From: Janthinobacterium sp. UMAB-56
GTDB taxonomy: Bacteria; Pseudomonadota; Gammaproteobacteria; Burkholderiales; Burkholderiaceae_D
Length of the DNA stretch: 64,000 bases
Assembly: GCF_900095265.1 (NCBI RefSeq)
Contig: NZ_LT607670.1
Coordinates: forward strand, 124,001 to 188,000
Direction of reading: 5' to 3'
The notes beneath the pieces were generated by a model that was given only the letters and a program-made list of their open reading frames with translations, made no database searches and was not told where the DNA came from. Positions 37,051 to 44,960 of the stretch are shown here, piece after piece; position 1 is the stretch's first letter, and each line of letters starts with the position of its first letter. Made by a program: the position numbers and the translations under genes.

Positions 37051-38535
37051 CTATAGATGTTCTTTTAGCAATTCGATTGCAGATGTCGCTGCCTGCTGAG
37101 CCAGCAAAACCGCTTTTCTATCCTCTGGCGGTCCGTCAAGCAACGGACGACACGCTGATGAAAATGGGGCACCCGAGGCAACAGCAGCAAAAGTTGTTTG
37201 AAAAACGGAGCTGTAACCACTACTTCGCTTCAAATAAATTCTTTCTTCCGCTCCCAAAGCAACGACGGATTCAATTATTGCAACGCTGGAAGTCACATAC
37301 AATGTTGCCAGTACTTCACTTTCGTTTAGTTGCGCATGGTGATAGGTATACCCTGCCAATAAGCTAAACGCCAATACAACCTGGTGTAGCCGATAGTCGT
37401 CACCACAGTAGTTATCGGTATCGAAATGGTCTGCAATGATCGGAAAAAAATCATATAAGACTTTGAGAACGTGTCCTATGATCTCATCCAGCTCAGGGTC
37501 GGCATCATCATTCAGCTCACTTCTCAAGAAGGAAGAGGCTGCTTCAAACGACCGCTCCAAAAATGGGATCGCCGAACTATTGCTTTTCTTTAACTGCCGC
37601 AACTGCGGCACCAATTCGCGCAGAAAATCGCAAAGAATCAGTACCTCACTATTTGATAGCTGATCGAAAAATTGAAAATCGTGATTGTTGATATAAAACT
37701 CACTTTCATGACAACGTATATCACGTATATCTGTCAGTGCGAACTGGTCAAGTTTGTAGAGCAAGCCTCTGGCAACCAGGGCTTTCTCCGTCACTATTAG
37801 AAAGTCTTTCCCAGTCTGCAAAAACGTATTATCAACGATCACCAGAATTGAGTAAGGGTCGAGACTCCCCCCACATGCCTCCAAAATGACTTTTACCTTG
37901 TGTACCTTAATGGATGGCGCAATATAAACACTGCTTGGCAAGCGATGTCGCTTGGCTATTTCCTGAACCAGTTGCAATGATCGAGGGTCATACGCGCCAG
38001 GAAAGGCTTTCTCAGCTACTTTTGTTGGCGCACTGTGCGGCGTGGACGCCGCCGAAGTTGACTGGCTGACACCAGATTGAGTGTCCGTAGCCTCTGTCCT
38101 TTGCTCTTTGCCAATTTCCTCATGGTTGCTGCTCAGTGCAGCCTTCTTGATTTTTTCAAATAACGCCAAAAGCGCTTGCGGTTTCACCTGTGAACCAGAA
38201 AGATTGAACGGACAGTCTGGCGCAAAAAATAAATCACCACTCTTGACATACATGCTGTCCACCAAAGTAGTCACCGCTTCCCATGAAAGGAAACTCTTGG
38301 CAGATTTGCTTGCCCAATCGTTTTTCCAGTAAATTCCTTGACATCCAAAAGCCAGTCCATTCTTGGCTGAACCGAAAACTGTCGCATCCACCAACGCAAG
38401 CACAGTTTCCCCAGCAGGCACTGGATAATTTTCGACTGCATTTCGTAGCTTCACAGCAGGAATATCACCTTGCACGTAAAAATCAGAAGCACCAAAACGC
38501 CGCAACTCACCCAAGATACATTCTATCATGTTCAT
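37051..38535 (-). CDS. Island protein with two bacterial PH-like domains
   Basis: 494 residues. Residues about 35-105 (AGETVLALVDATVFGSAKNGLAFGCQGIYWKNDW... FLSWEAV) match the PH-like strand-turn pattern seen in bacterial stress/defence proteins. A second copy lies near 224-310 (PYSILVIVDNTFLQTGKDFLIVTEKALVARGLLYKL... IRDIRC). They flank a Ser/Thr/Ala-rich linker (about 140-175). The C-terminal 180 residues are alpha-helical. No membrane segment. I do not recognise the family. AT-rich codon use sets it apart from the chromosome. Downstream in the same direction as the lipoprotein gene (30-bp gap), so an operon is likely. Confidence 0.72.
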   Translation of the reverse strand: MNMIECILGELRRFGASDFYVQGDIPAVKLRNAVENYPVPAGETVLALVDATVFGSAKNGLAFGCQGIYWKNDWASKSAKSFLSWEAVTTLVDSMYVKSGDLFFAPDCPFNLSGSQVKPQALLALFEKIKKAALSSNHEEIGKEQRTEATDTQSGVSQSTSAASTPHSAPTKVAEKAFPGAYDPRSLQLVQEIAKRHRLPSSVYIAPSIKVHKVKVILEACGGSLDPYSILVIVDNTFLQTGKDFLIVTEKALVARGLLYKLDQFALTDIRDIRCHESEFYINNHDFQFFDQLSNSEVLILCDFLRELVPQLRQLKKSNSSAIPFLERSFEAASSFLRSELNDDADPELDEIIGHVLKVLYDFFPIIADHFDTDNYCGDDYRLHQVVLAFSLLAGYTYHHAQLNESEVLATLYVTSSVAIIESVVALGAEERIYLKRSSGYSSVFQTTFAAVASGAPFSSACRPLLDGPPEDRKAVLLAQQAATSAIELLKEHL

Positions 38536-38565
38536 TTTTTACGCTGTAATCTGCTTGGTATTAAA

Positions 38566-39450
38566 TTATTTCGATGGATCATTGCTATCTTGCAAAACCA
38601 CTGCTTGACCGTCCTCTGTCACAGAGGTGCCGTCGAAGACAAAGATTGCCTGCCCACCCATTTTCGGGACATACATTATGATTTTATCGAGCTCCTGTTG
38701 AACTTTGAGGTCTGGCGAACACGTTCCAAATGAAGGTGAATGTGTGACACCACTCTCTGTCGCCGTCAGGAAGAAAAACAGCGTTTCACAACTGTTGCCA
38801 CGCCCGCCAGCGCTTGACATCAAAACGATATCGCGTCCATCTGGTAGTTTAAACTGTTGCAACGGTGATTGCCATTGAGCATCTTCTCCATGAAACAAGC
38901 GGGCCCCATTTAAGGTAACCACATTTTTTCCATCGGCCACTTGCATGATCCCCAACGGGCCAGCCAGTGTTTTGAACGTTGGCGGAGAACTAGTGACAGT
39001 GGTTACAGCGCTTCTTTGCTCGACCGTTGAGTTAGCAGCCTGACCGTTATTCGTACACTGTCGGGCCTGTCCTGTAAATGCTGCAAAATCTCGCTCCGAC
39101 TTGAAAGGTGGTAAGTCAAGTTCGATTTCAGCACCAGACATGAAGGTGCGCATAAAAATATTAGGTCTTACATCATCGTCAAAGTAAGCAATTTTTTCAT
39201 TGATGAGACGGATGCCATTGTCATAGTATTGAAGGCCATGGCATGCGACGATATCATTCTTTTTCTTCTCCATTGACTCGATGCCCGCCTCCAACTTGGC
39301 GATATTCAAATCGATCAACAGTGAGCGGCATTTCACACTATGATCCCCAAAACACTCTTGCCTGAACTCAATTGCTTTCTGTTCGAAATTACCAACTTTA
39401 CTGCAGGCAGCCAAGACCATCAACAAGGCAGCCATCTTCAAGTAACACAT
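38566..39450 (-). CDS. Island lipoprotein of unknown function
   Basis: 294 residues from ATG 39450; TTG at 39462, overlapping the upstream stop, would add four residues. Signal with lipobox VLAAC, then a Cys-rich helical domain (FRQECFGDHSVKCRSL; IVACHGLQYYDNGIRLI) with a DUF1311/lysozyme-inhibitor-like cysteine pattern, a linker and a beta domain (LDGRDIVLMSSAGGRGNSCETLFFFLTATESG). No family recognised with confidence. Forms a three-gene cluster with the PH-like protein and the small membrane protein. Confidence 0.7.
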   Translation of the reverse strand: MCYLKMAALLMVLAACSKVGNFEQKAIEFRQECFGDHSVKCRSLLIDLNIAKLEAGIESMEKKKNDIVACHGLQYYDNGIRLINEKIAYFDDDVRPNIFMRTFMSGAEIELDLPPFKSERDFAAFTGQARQCTNNGQAANSTVEQRSAVTTVTSSPPTFKTLAGPLGIMQVADGKNVVTLNGARLFHGEDAQWQSPLQQFKLPDGRDIVLMSSAGGRGNSCETLFFFLTATESGVTHSPSFGTCSPDLKVQQELDKIIMYVPKMGGQAIFVFDGTSVTEDGQAVVLQDSNDPSK

Positions 39451-39458
39451 AGACGCTT

Positions 39459-39686
39459 TCAATTCCTGCTTTTTCCAAAAACTAGTACGGCAATCACAAC
39501 AGCAACAATAATTACTGCGCCAATAATTTGACCAAGGGCTGGAAAAATCGTCACCGGCCAGACTAAGCCACGGCCCAGATTATAAAATAATCCTCGATAC
39601 TTGAATTGACCAAACATCCAACCATACAGACCGAACAATACGGCGATGGAACAATAAGCTGAAATGATTTTTTGCTTGAGTGTCAC
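39459..39686 (-). CDS. Small two-helix membrane protein
   Basis: 75 residues. Helices at about 7-28 (IISAYCSIAVLFGLYGWMFGQF) and 47-70 (FPALGQIIGAVIIVAVVIAVLVF) with a short loop. Stop overlaps the alternative TTG start of the lipoprotein gene, so the two are coupled. An AT-rich upstream region (39687-39770) is the likely promoter of the cluster. Function unknown. Confidence 0.65.
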   Translation of the reverse strand: MTLKQKIISAYCSIAVLFGLYGWMFGQFKYRGLFYNLGRGLVWPVTIFPALGQIIGAVIIVAVVIAVLVFGKSRN

Positions 39687-39859
39687 TGCGTTCTCCTATT
39701 TCCTAAAAAATATTTGTTAATCTTAATCATTTAATTTTTCATTTTGGAAACATTATACCAGTCGAACAACAAGAAAATATCACCAATACTCACATCGAGC
39801 ACCGAGTTGATGGGGGCCGTATCAGGTCATTTCTGAGCCCGAAAGGCCAGGGCGTCACG

Positions 39860-40005
39860 GCGGCGCCGGCGTTCCAGGCTAGCATGCCCGTCACGCTCAA
39901 AGTGACCACCATCACGCCCATGGCGCATATGAACAGTTTAAAGGGCCAGCTACACATCGAAGCCATGTGCAGGGTGCTGATCCAGCTGCGGATGGTGTCG
40001 CCGCT
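39860..40005 (-). pseudogene. PepSY-associated membrane protein, C-terminal fragment
   Basis: Reads GDTIRSWISTLHMASMCSWP then FKLFICAMGVMVVTLSVTG, the last conserved helix of PepSY-TM iron-uptake proteins. It joins HsdR sequence directly at about 40010. No start or upstream part remains. Boundaries are approximate. Confidence 0.55.
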
Positions 40006-40010
40006 GGCCG

Positions 40011-40754
40011 TACCTGTGGGAAGAAGTGCTGGCCTTTGCCAAGGGATTCTTTGACCCCAAAGGCAAGCAAGCCACGATTCAGGCGCCATTGAAAAAGGCG
40101 CATGAACGGTTCAAGGTGCAAGCCAAGGAGGTGCAAGAGCTGTTCCGAGGGGATGTGGCCTCTTATGTCAGCGCCTACGACTTCCTGTCGCAAATGCGTT
40201 CATACGACGATGCCGACCTGGAACGTCTGCATGCGTTTTGCCGCATGTTGCTGCCGCGCTTGCAGGGCAAGGCGGGCGGTGATGAAGCGCTGGATGAATC
40301 CGTTCGTTTGGCGGGCTACAAGGTGGTCAACGAGCAAAAACACAAGCTCGACATGGAGGCCGGCAAGGCAGAGCCGATGAAGCCAATGGGCACGGGCGGC
40401 GGGCAAGCCTGGGATGACCCGGAAGACCGCCTATCGGCCATCATCAAGAAAATGAACGAGGTGTTTTCCGGCAACCTGTCCGACGCCGATTTCAAGGGCT
40501 ACGCCACCACGCTGATTGGCAAGATGGTGAACGACCCTACCTTACAGGAGCAGGCGCAGGCCAACGACACAGTGGACGCCTTTGCCAACGGCGCTTATGA
40601 AACCAAGCTCAACAACGCCGTGGTAGATGCCTTGGAAAACCACGGTTCCATGGCCGACCAAGCACTACGGCATGAGAAGGTTTTCAAGGGGCTTGCGAAC
40701 CTGCTTGTGGAGGAGGTTTACCGCAGTTTACGGGAGCAAAGCGGTGTAATGTAG
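40011..40754 (+). pseudogene. hsdR: Type I restriction enzyme HsdR, C-terminal fragment
   Basis: About 247 residues starting in frame at YLWEEVLAFAKGFFDP, with DFLSQMRSYDDADLERLHAFCRMLLPRL and a helical end. This is the HsdR C-terminal domain, which contacts the methyltransferase. The ATPase/nuclease part and hsdM/hsdS are absent. It shows that the island once carried a type I restriction-modification system. The following 134 bp hold no gene. Confidence 0.8.
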
Positions 40755-40888
40755 TCTATCTATATTGATTTTTTTCCTCTTAGAAAATTGTTTTTTGACT
40801 ATGTCACAGGATGTCAAGTCGCCAGCACGAGTGGAGTAACTTGACTCACTCACTAGGATTGATAGTTCATGGCCTGACCAGAGTGAAG

Positions 40889-41698
40889 TCAGTGCCCATT
40901 TCCTAAGATCAGCCGCGCCGCCATGTCCTTGATACTGTTGAACACTGCCAGCAGTTCATTATCCGATACGCGCCGATTGCGGGGCTCTGCAGCGCCTGGA
41001 AGCTGCATCCGCATCAGGGAATGGGCTTGCCACCAAGCCCCATAAGTTGGCCAACGATTTTCTCTACTGAAGTATTTCGTTACCGACCGACGTAGCAGGT
41101 TCAGTTCATGCCGGGCAGTTTGGGTGCTGACAGGATAGATTGGTAGGCTCGGTACTTCCTTCCCCGCCTTTTTGCGCGTGTAACGCTGATGCTTTGTAAG
41201 CGGCTTTACACCATCGGAAGCGGACATGGTAGCCGCACGATTGGGATCACGTCCGGAACCCAATTTGCCGCCAAGGCGGTTCTTCTTCCATTCGTCGATG
41301 AGGGTCTCATCCAATTGATCGACAGTACGCTCGCCAAACCATTTGCGCAACCTTTCCAGACGCGATGCCTCTGCATCCTTGCCTGTAAGCTTTGGAAGGT
41401 CATTATGTTGATACGAGTCGAACACGTCCGACAGTTTGATGGGAAGCGGGGCCTTGGGGGCATGTGGGAAACCGGAAGATGCCGACACAGCATGGAGCAG
41501 TTCCGGCGAGGCCAGGTTGGAGGCTTTGCTCTCCAAGAGTTCCACGCGCCGGCGACGAGCCCAAAGCGCGCCTTCCTCCATGGTTGAGAAGGTTGCAGAA
41601 TCTTGGAACGGAGGGACAACCACCTTGAAGCGGAGCGAGCCGCTCCGCTCTTCAACGTAGATATGCTTTTCCAGGCGACCGTTTTGCTTTTTTGACAT
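40889..41698 (-). pseudogene. Tyrosine integrase, N-terminal fragment
   Basis: 269 residues: N-terminal arm-binding region, then the SAM-like core-binding domain (LRKWFGERTVDQLDETLIDEWKK ... TARHELNLLRRSVTKYFSREN). Frame ends at ILGNGH before the catalytic R...HxxR...Y residues; a normal integrase of this type has 380-420 residues. ATG 41698 is 160 bp from the tRNA-Arg gene. It is the integrase of the island, now inactive. Confidence 0.85.
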
Positions 41699-41701
41699 GG
41701 C

Positions 41702-41726
41702 GTAACTCCAGAGTTGTAGGAGTTAC
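41702..41726 (-). promoter_or_regulatory. Inverted repeat covering the integrase ribosome site
   Basis: GTAACTCC (41702-41709) and GGAGTTAC (41719-41726) form a perfect 8-bp inverted repeat with a 9-nt loop. On the minus strand the second arm is GGAGTTAC just before ATG 41698, so the stem would hide the Shine-Dalgarno sequence. Confidence 0.6.
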
Positions 41727-41860
41727 GTATAGGAAAAAATTGGCTGTCTCCGCGTACGCAAAATCAGGAAGGTTTCTACGGGATTTTTCCCAAAACTTTT
41801 CCCAAAAACGATTCGAAGCTAAGTTCCATTACGCTAATCTGCTTGAAAGGCGCATGAATG

Positions 41861-41908
41861 CTGGTGCGGCTGGCGGGGATCGAACCCACGACCCTTGGCT
41901 TCGGAGGC
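41861..41908 (-). repeat. attR-like 48-bp direct repeat inside tRNA-Arg
   Basis: Right-hand copy of the island attachment repeat, identical to 36679-36726. It covers the tRNA 3' end and anticodon loop, so the gene was rebuilt on insertion. Confidence 0.92.
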
Positions 41909-41937
41909 CAATACTCTATCCACTGAGCTACAGCCGC
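41862..41937 (-). tRNA. tRNA-Arg (anticodon CCG)
   Basis: 76 nt with encoded CCA. Acceptor GCGGCTG/CAGCCGC, D-arm GCTC...GAGT, anticodon arm TTGGC-CTCCGAA-GCCAA with anticodon CCG, T-arm GTGGG... CCCGC... with TTCGATC. Discriminator A. Its 3' 47 bases are duplicated at 36679-36726, showing it is the island attachment site; the tRNA remains complete. Confidence 0.96.
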
Positions 41938-42045
41938 GTAGGGGGAATTTCTGAAGTGATGCGAAGGATACCGTTTTTCTTTACCTACGTCTACGGAAAC
42001 TGTCGTATCACCGGCAATTGCATGTCACTGCTCAATTTTTGTGCC

Positions 42046-42051
42046 TATAAT
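42046..42051 (+). promoter_or_regulatory. Possible -10 box of the cytochrome gene
   Basis: Perfect TATAAT 86 bp before the start codon in an otherwise AT-rich leader; no good -35 at 16-18 bp. Confidence 0.35.
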
Positions 42052-42136
42052 TGTGGGTTTCATAAAGGTTTACATACAAGCATGTAAAAATGCTACCTTA
42101 CACGGCCATCAGTTTCAAATCTGGACTAAGGACATC

Positions 42137-42700
42137 ATGAGCGACGCACATAACGAACAACAATCAGCGATCAAAACGCCTAAACAATTGCTTGCCGCCG
42201 TAGCGGGCTTCTTTCTCCTCACCGTCATCGGCATCATCTTGCTGGTGCAGTTCGTCACGGCGCAAAAACTGACGGGTGCAGGTACGGACAGCCAGTCGCC
42301 GGAAGCCATCGATGCCCGCCTGAGTCCGGTGGCCAATGAAGGCTTTACCTTCAAGGATGCCAGCGGTCCGAAAGTGCTGCAAGGCGGCGAAGCGGTCTAC
42401 ACGGCCACCTGCGTGGCATGCCACGGTGCCGGCGTGGCCGGTGCACCCAAATTTGGCGATGCGGGCAGCTGGTCGGCCCGCCTGGCCCAGGGCTATGATA
42501 CGGTCCTGAAACACGCCGTCGAAGGCTTGCGCGCGATGCCGGCCAAGGGCGGCAATCCTGACCTCGACGATGTGGAAGTGGCGCGCGCCGTGGTCTACAT
42601 GGCCAACGCTTCGGGCGGCAAGTTCAAGGAACCGGAAGTGCCGGCACCGGCCGCAGCCGCTGACGGCGCTAGCGCACCAGCGGAAGACGCCAAGAAATAA
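42137..42700 (+). CDS. Membrane-anchored cytochrome c (c5-like)
   Basis: 187 residues from ATG 42137 (AAGGAC site); an open frame to 42041 is non-coding. A short cytoplasmic start, one anchor helix (about 19-42, AAVAGFFLLTVIGIILLVQFV), then a class I cytochrome c domain with heme site CVACH (about 94-98) and axial Met in RAMPAKGG. An Ala/Pro-rich tail ends the protein. It would carry electrons on the periplasmic face of the inner membrane, for example to a terminal oxidase. Confidence 0.9.
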   Translation: MSDAHNEQQSAIKTPKQLLAAVAGFFLLTVIGIILLVQFVTAQKLTGAGTDSQSPEAIDARLSPVANEGFTFKDASGPKVLQGGEAVYTATCVACHGAGVAGAPKFGDAGSWSARLAQGYDTVLKHAVEGLRAMPAKGGNPDLDDVEVARAVVYMANASGGKFKEPEVPAPAAAADGASAPAEDAKK

Positions 42701-42760
42701 GTGCGATGCCGCGTCAAGCGGCGCGTTGAAGCGGCCCCAGGGTGGCTTCGGAGGTAAAAA

Positions 42761-42795
42761 AGCCGCCCGGTTCAACTGAACCGGGCGGCTTTTTT
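42761..42795. terminator. Bidirectional terminator
   Basis: AGCCGCCCGGTTCA/TGAACCGGGCGGCT form a 14-bp perfect stem with T-run on the right and A-run on the left. It ends both the cytochrome gene (plus) and the chemoreceptor gene (minus). Confidence 0.92.
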
Positions 42796-42814
42796 GATGT
42801 CGATGCGCGTCGCG

Positions 42815-44728
42815 CTACAGCTTGAATCCGCCGATGATCTGCTCGAGCTTGCCGGTCTGCTGTTGCAGCGAATGGGCTGCCGCCGCCGCCTGTTCCACCA
42901 GCGCGGCATTTTGCTGGGTGTTGTCGTCGAGCTGGACGATGGCCTGGTTGACCTGGCCTATGCCCGTTTCCTGCTCCTGGCTGGCCAACAGGATCTCGCC
43001 GATGATGTTGGCAACCTTGTCGGTGCCGGCGACGATGTCCTGCATGGTGGCGCCGGCCTGGTCGACCAGCTTGGTGCCGGCGTCAACGTTGTGCACCGAT
43101 TCAACGATCAGCGCGCCGATTTCCTTGGCCGCCGTGGCCGAGCGGTGCGCCAGGTTGCGCACTTCGGATGCCACCACGGCAAAGCCGCGGCCCTGTTCGC
43201 CCGCCCGGGCCGCCTCGACGGCCGCGTTCAAGGCCAGGATGTTGGTCTGGAAGGCGATGCCGTCGATGACGCTGATGATGTCGGCGATTTTCTTCGACGA
43301 ACGTTCGATCGCACCCATCGTCTCGACCACCTGCGTCACCACCGCGCCACCCCGCGCCGCCACCTTCGAGGCGTCCAGCGCCAGCCGGTTGGCCTCCTGG
43401 CCGCTGCTGACGTTCTGTCTGACGGTGCCGGTCAACTCCTCCATCGACGCGGCTGTCTGCTCGAGCGCGCTGGCCTGGCTTTCGGTGCGGGCCGACAGAT
43501 CCTGGTTGCCACTGGCAATTTCACGCGAGGCCAGCGCAATGGAGCCGGTGCTGAGGCCGATTTCGCGCATCATCAGTTGCAGCCGTTCGATGAAGGCGTT
43601 GAAGCTGGCGGCCACATCGTTGAACTCGCTGCCGCCACCGCCCGGCAGGCGCCGCGTCAGATCGGCGTCGCCGGCCGACAGCGCGTCGATATTGCTCTTG
43701 AGTACCCCCAGGCGTCCCATGAACAGACGGATGCTGCCGATGAACATGGCCAGCAGAAGCAAGGCGATGGGGATCTGCACCATGCCCAGCCTGCCCAGGA
43801 TGCGGTCGCTTTGCTGTGTCAGCTGGCTGGTCGGCAAACCGGTCGCCAGCACCCACGGACTACCCGGTATTGCCTTCAGGAACAGCGTGTGGGGCGTGCC
43901 GTCGCTGCGATACTCCGATTCGGCCACGCCCTGCGCGTCCAGCTTGGGCAGCAGGCGACCGATGGCCGCCACCATCGGCGAACTGGCCGCCAGATCCTCG
44001 ACCTTCTTGAGGACGATCTCTTCCTTGATATAAGTACTGTTGCTGATGATCTTGCCGTCGCGCTCGACGATCAGGATCTGACCGTGGATCGCGGTCTCCA
44101 TGTCAGCCACCAGGCGGTTGAAAAAGCCCAGCGTGACGTCGATGGTGGAAACGCCATACAGCTCGTTGTTCTTGTAGATCGGCATGGCGCAGTTGGTGCG
44201 CGGCTGCGCACTGGCGTCGTCCTTGTAGGCCTTGGCCCAGTCACAATGCCCCTTGGCGGACTTGAGCCCCCCAAGATACCAGCTCTGCTCGAAATACTTC
44301 AGCGATTCCGGCGAGTTCCAGTGGGTGTTGACGACCAGTTTGTTGGAAGCGTCGCGGGCGAAAAAGGTGCTGAACTTGTCGCGCTCGGGATCGCGCTTTT
44401 TCGGTAGCGGCCAGATGCCGCCGCCAAACACATTGGGGTCGGAGTACTGGTCAACCAGCCCCGGCAACAGGACGTCGATTGCAGCGCTGTCCATCAGGGC
44501 CACCGTCTGGGTGATGCTGCGCTGCTGTGCTTCCACCTGTCGCAGCTGCTCGGTAATCCGGGTGGAAATTTTGCTGACGTCAAAACCGACCACCATGCCC
44601 TCGGTGCGTTTCAAGTCCGGCGTAACGAAAAAATGAATGACGGCCAGTGTCATGACCAGCAACACGACAAAAACAAGACTGAACAGTGCGATGAAGCGGG
44701 CTTGGCTGGTACGGAATATGTCTCTCAC
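42815..44728 (-). CDS. Methyl-accepting chemotaxis protein, dCache type
   Basis: 637 residues. First membrane helix (about 12-35), periplasmic dCache-like ligand domain (about 40-315; [56 protein letters not shown]), second helix (about 320-342), HAMP, and cytoplasmic signalling domain with the conserved tip [36 protein letters not shown]. It binds a small ligand and controls CheA. Weak link: the dCache pocket is not typed, so the ligand is unknown. Confidence 0.93.
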   Translation of the reverse strand: MRDIFRTSQARFIALFSLVFVVLLVMTLAVIHFFVTPDLKRTEGMVVGFDVSKISTRITEQLRQVEAQQRSITQTVALMDSAAIDVLLPGLVDQYSDPNVFGGGIWPLPKKRDPERDKFSTFFARDASNKLVVNTHWNSPESLKYFEQSWYLGGLKSAKGHCDWAKAYKDDASAQPRTNCAMPIYKNNELYGVSTIDVTLGFFNRLVADMETAIHGQILIVERDGKIISNSTYIKEEIVLKKVEDLAASSPMVAAIGRLLPKLDAQGVAESEYRSDGTPHTLFLKAIPGSPWVLATGLPTSQLTQQSDRILGRLGMVQIPIALLLLAMFIGSIRLFMGRLGVLKSNIDALSAGDADLTRRLPGGGGSEFNDVAASFNAFIERLQLMMREIGLSTGSIALASREIASGNQDLSARTESQASALEQTAASMEELTGTVRQNVSSGQEANRLALDASKVAARGGAVVTQVVETMGAIERSSKKIADIISVIDGIAFQTNILALNAAVEAARAGEQGRGFAVVASEVRNLAHRSATAAKEIGALIVESVHNVDAGTKLVDQAGATMQDIVAGTDKVANIIGEILLASQEQETGIGQVNQAIVQLDDNTQQNAALVEQAAAAAHSLQQQTGKLEQIIGGFKL

Positions 44729-44903
44729 AATGTTTCCTTTTTGATGACATACGGGGCGCTACGCGGGTTTATTATTGCTTTCATCCAGGTATAGGCGCTT
44801 CAATCTTCGTTGTCAACGAGCAAGGGAAATCGCCGCCGACGCGCGCAACACTTCTCTCATTGTGCTCAGTTTGCTTCCGCAGTAGCACGCCCATGTCGGG
44901 CGC

Positions 44904-44934
44904 AAAAAAGCCGCCCGGCTTGCGCGGGGCGGCT
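44904..44934 (-). terminator. Terminator after the first M13 peptidase gene
   Basis: In minus-strand RNA AGCCGCCC... pairs with GGGCGGCU, followed by six U residues. 27 bp after the stop at 44961. The 200 bp to the chemoreceptor start hold no gene. Confidence 0.85.
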
Positions 44935-44960
44935 GGCAACTCAGGCCTTGAACAGCAGTC

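Larger units (their letters stand above)
36727..41860. mobile_element. Decayed genomic island in tRNA-Arg(CCG)
   Basis: About 5.1 kb between two 48-bp tRNA-derived direct repeats, with a tyrosine-integrase fragment next to the intact tRNA, a restriction-enzyme fragment, another gene fragment and three intact-looking accessory genes of visibly lower GC than the flanks. The integrase has lost its catalytic domain, so the island is immobile. It separates the arabinan regulon from the cytochrome gene. Confidence 0.88.
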
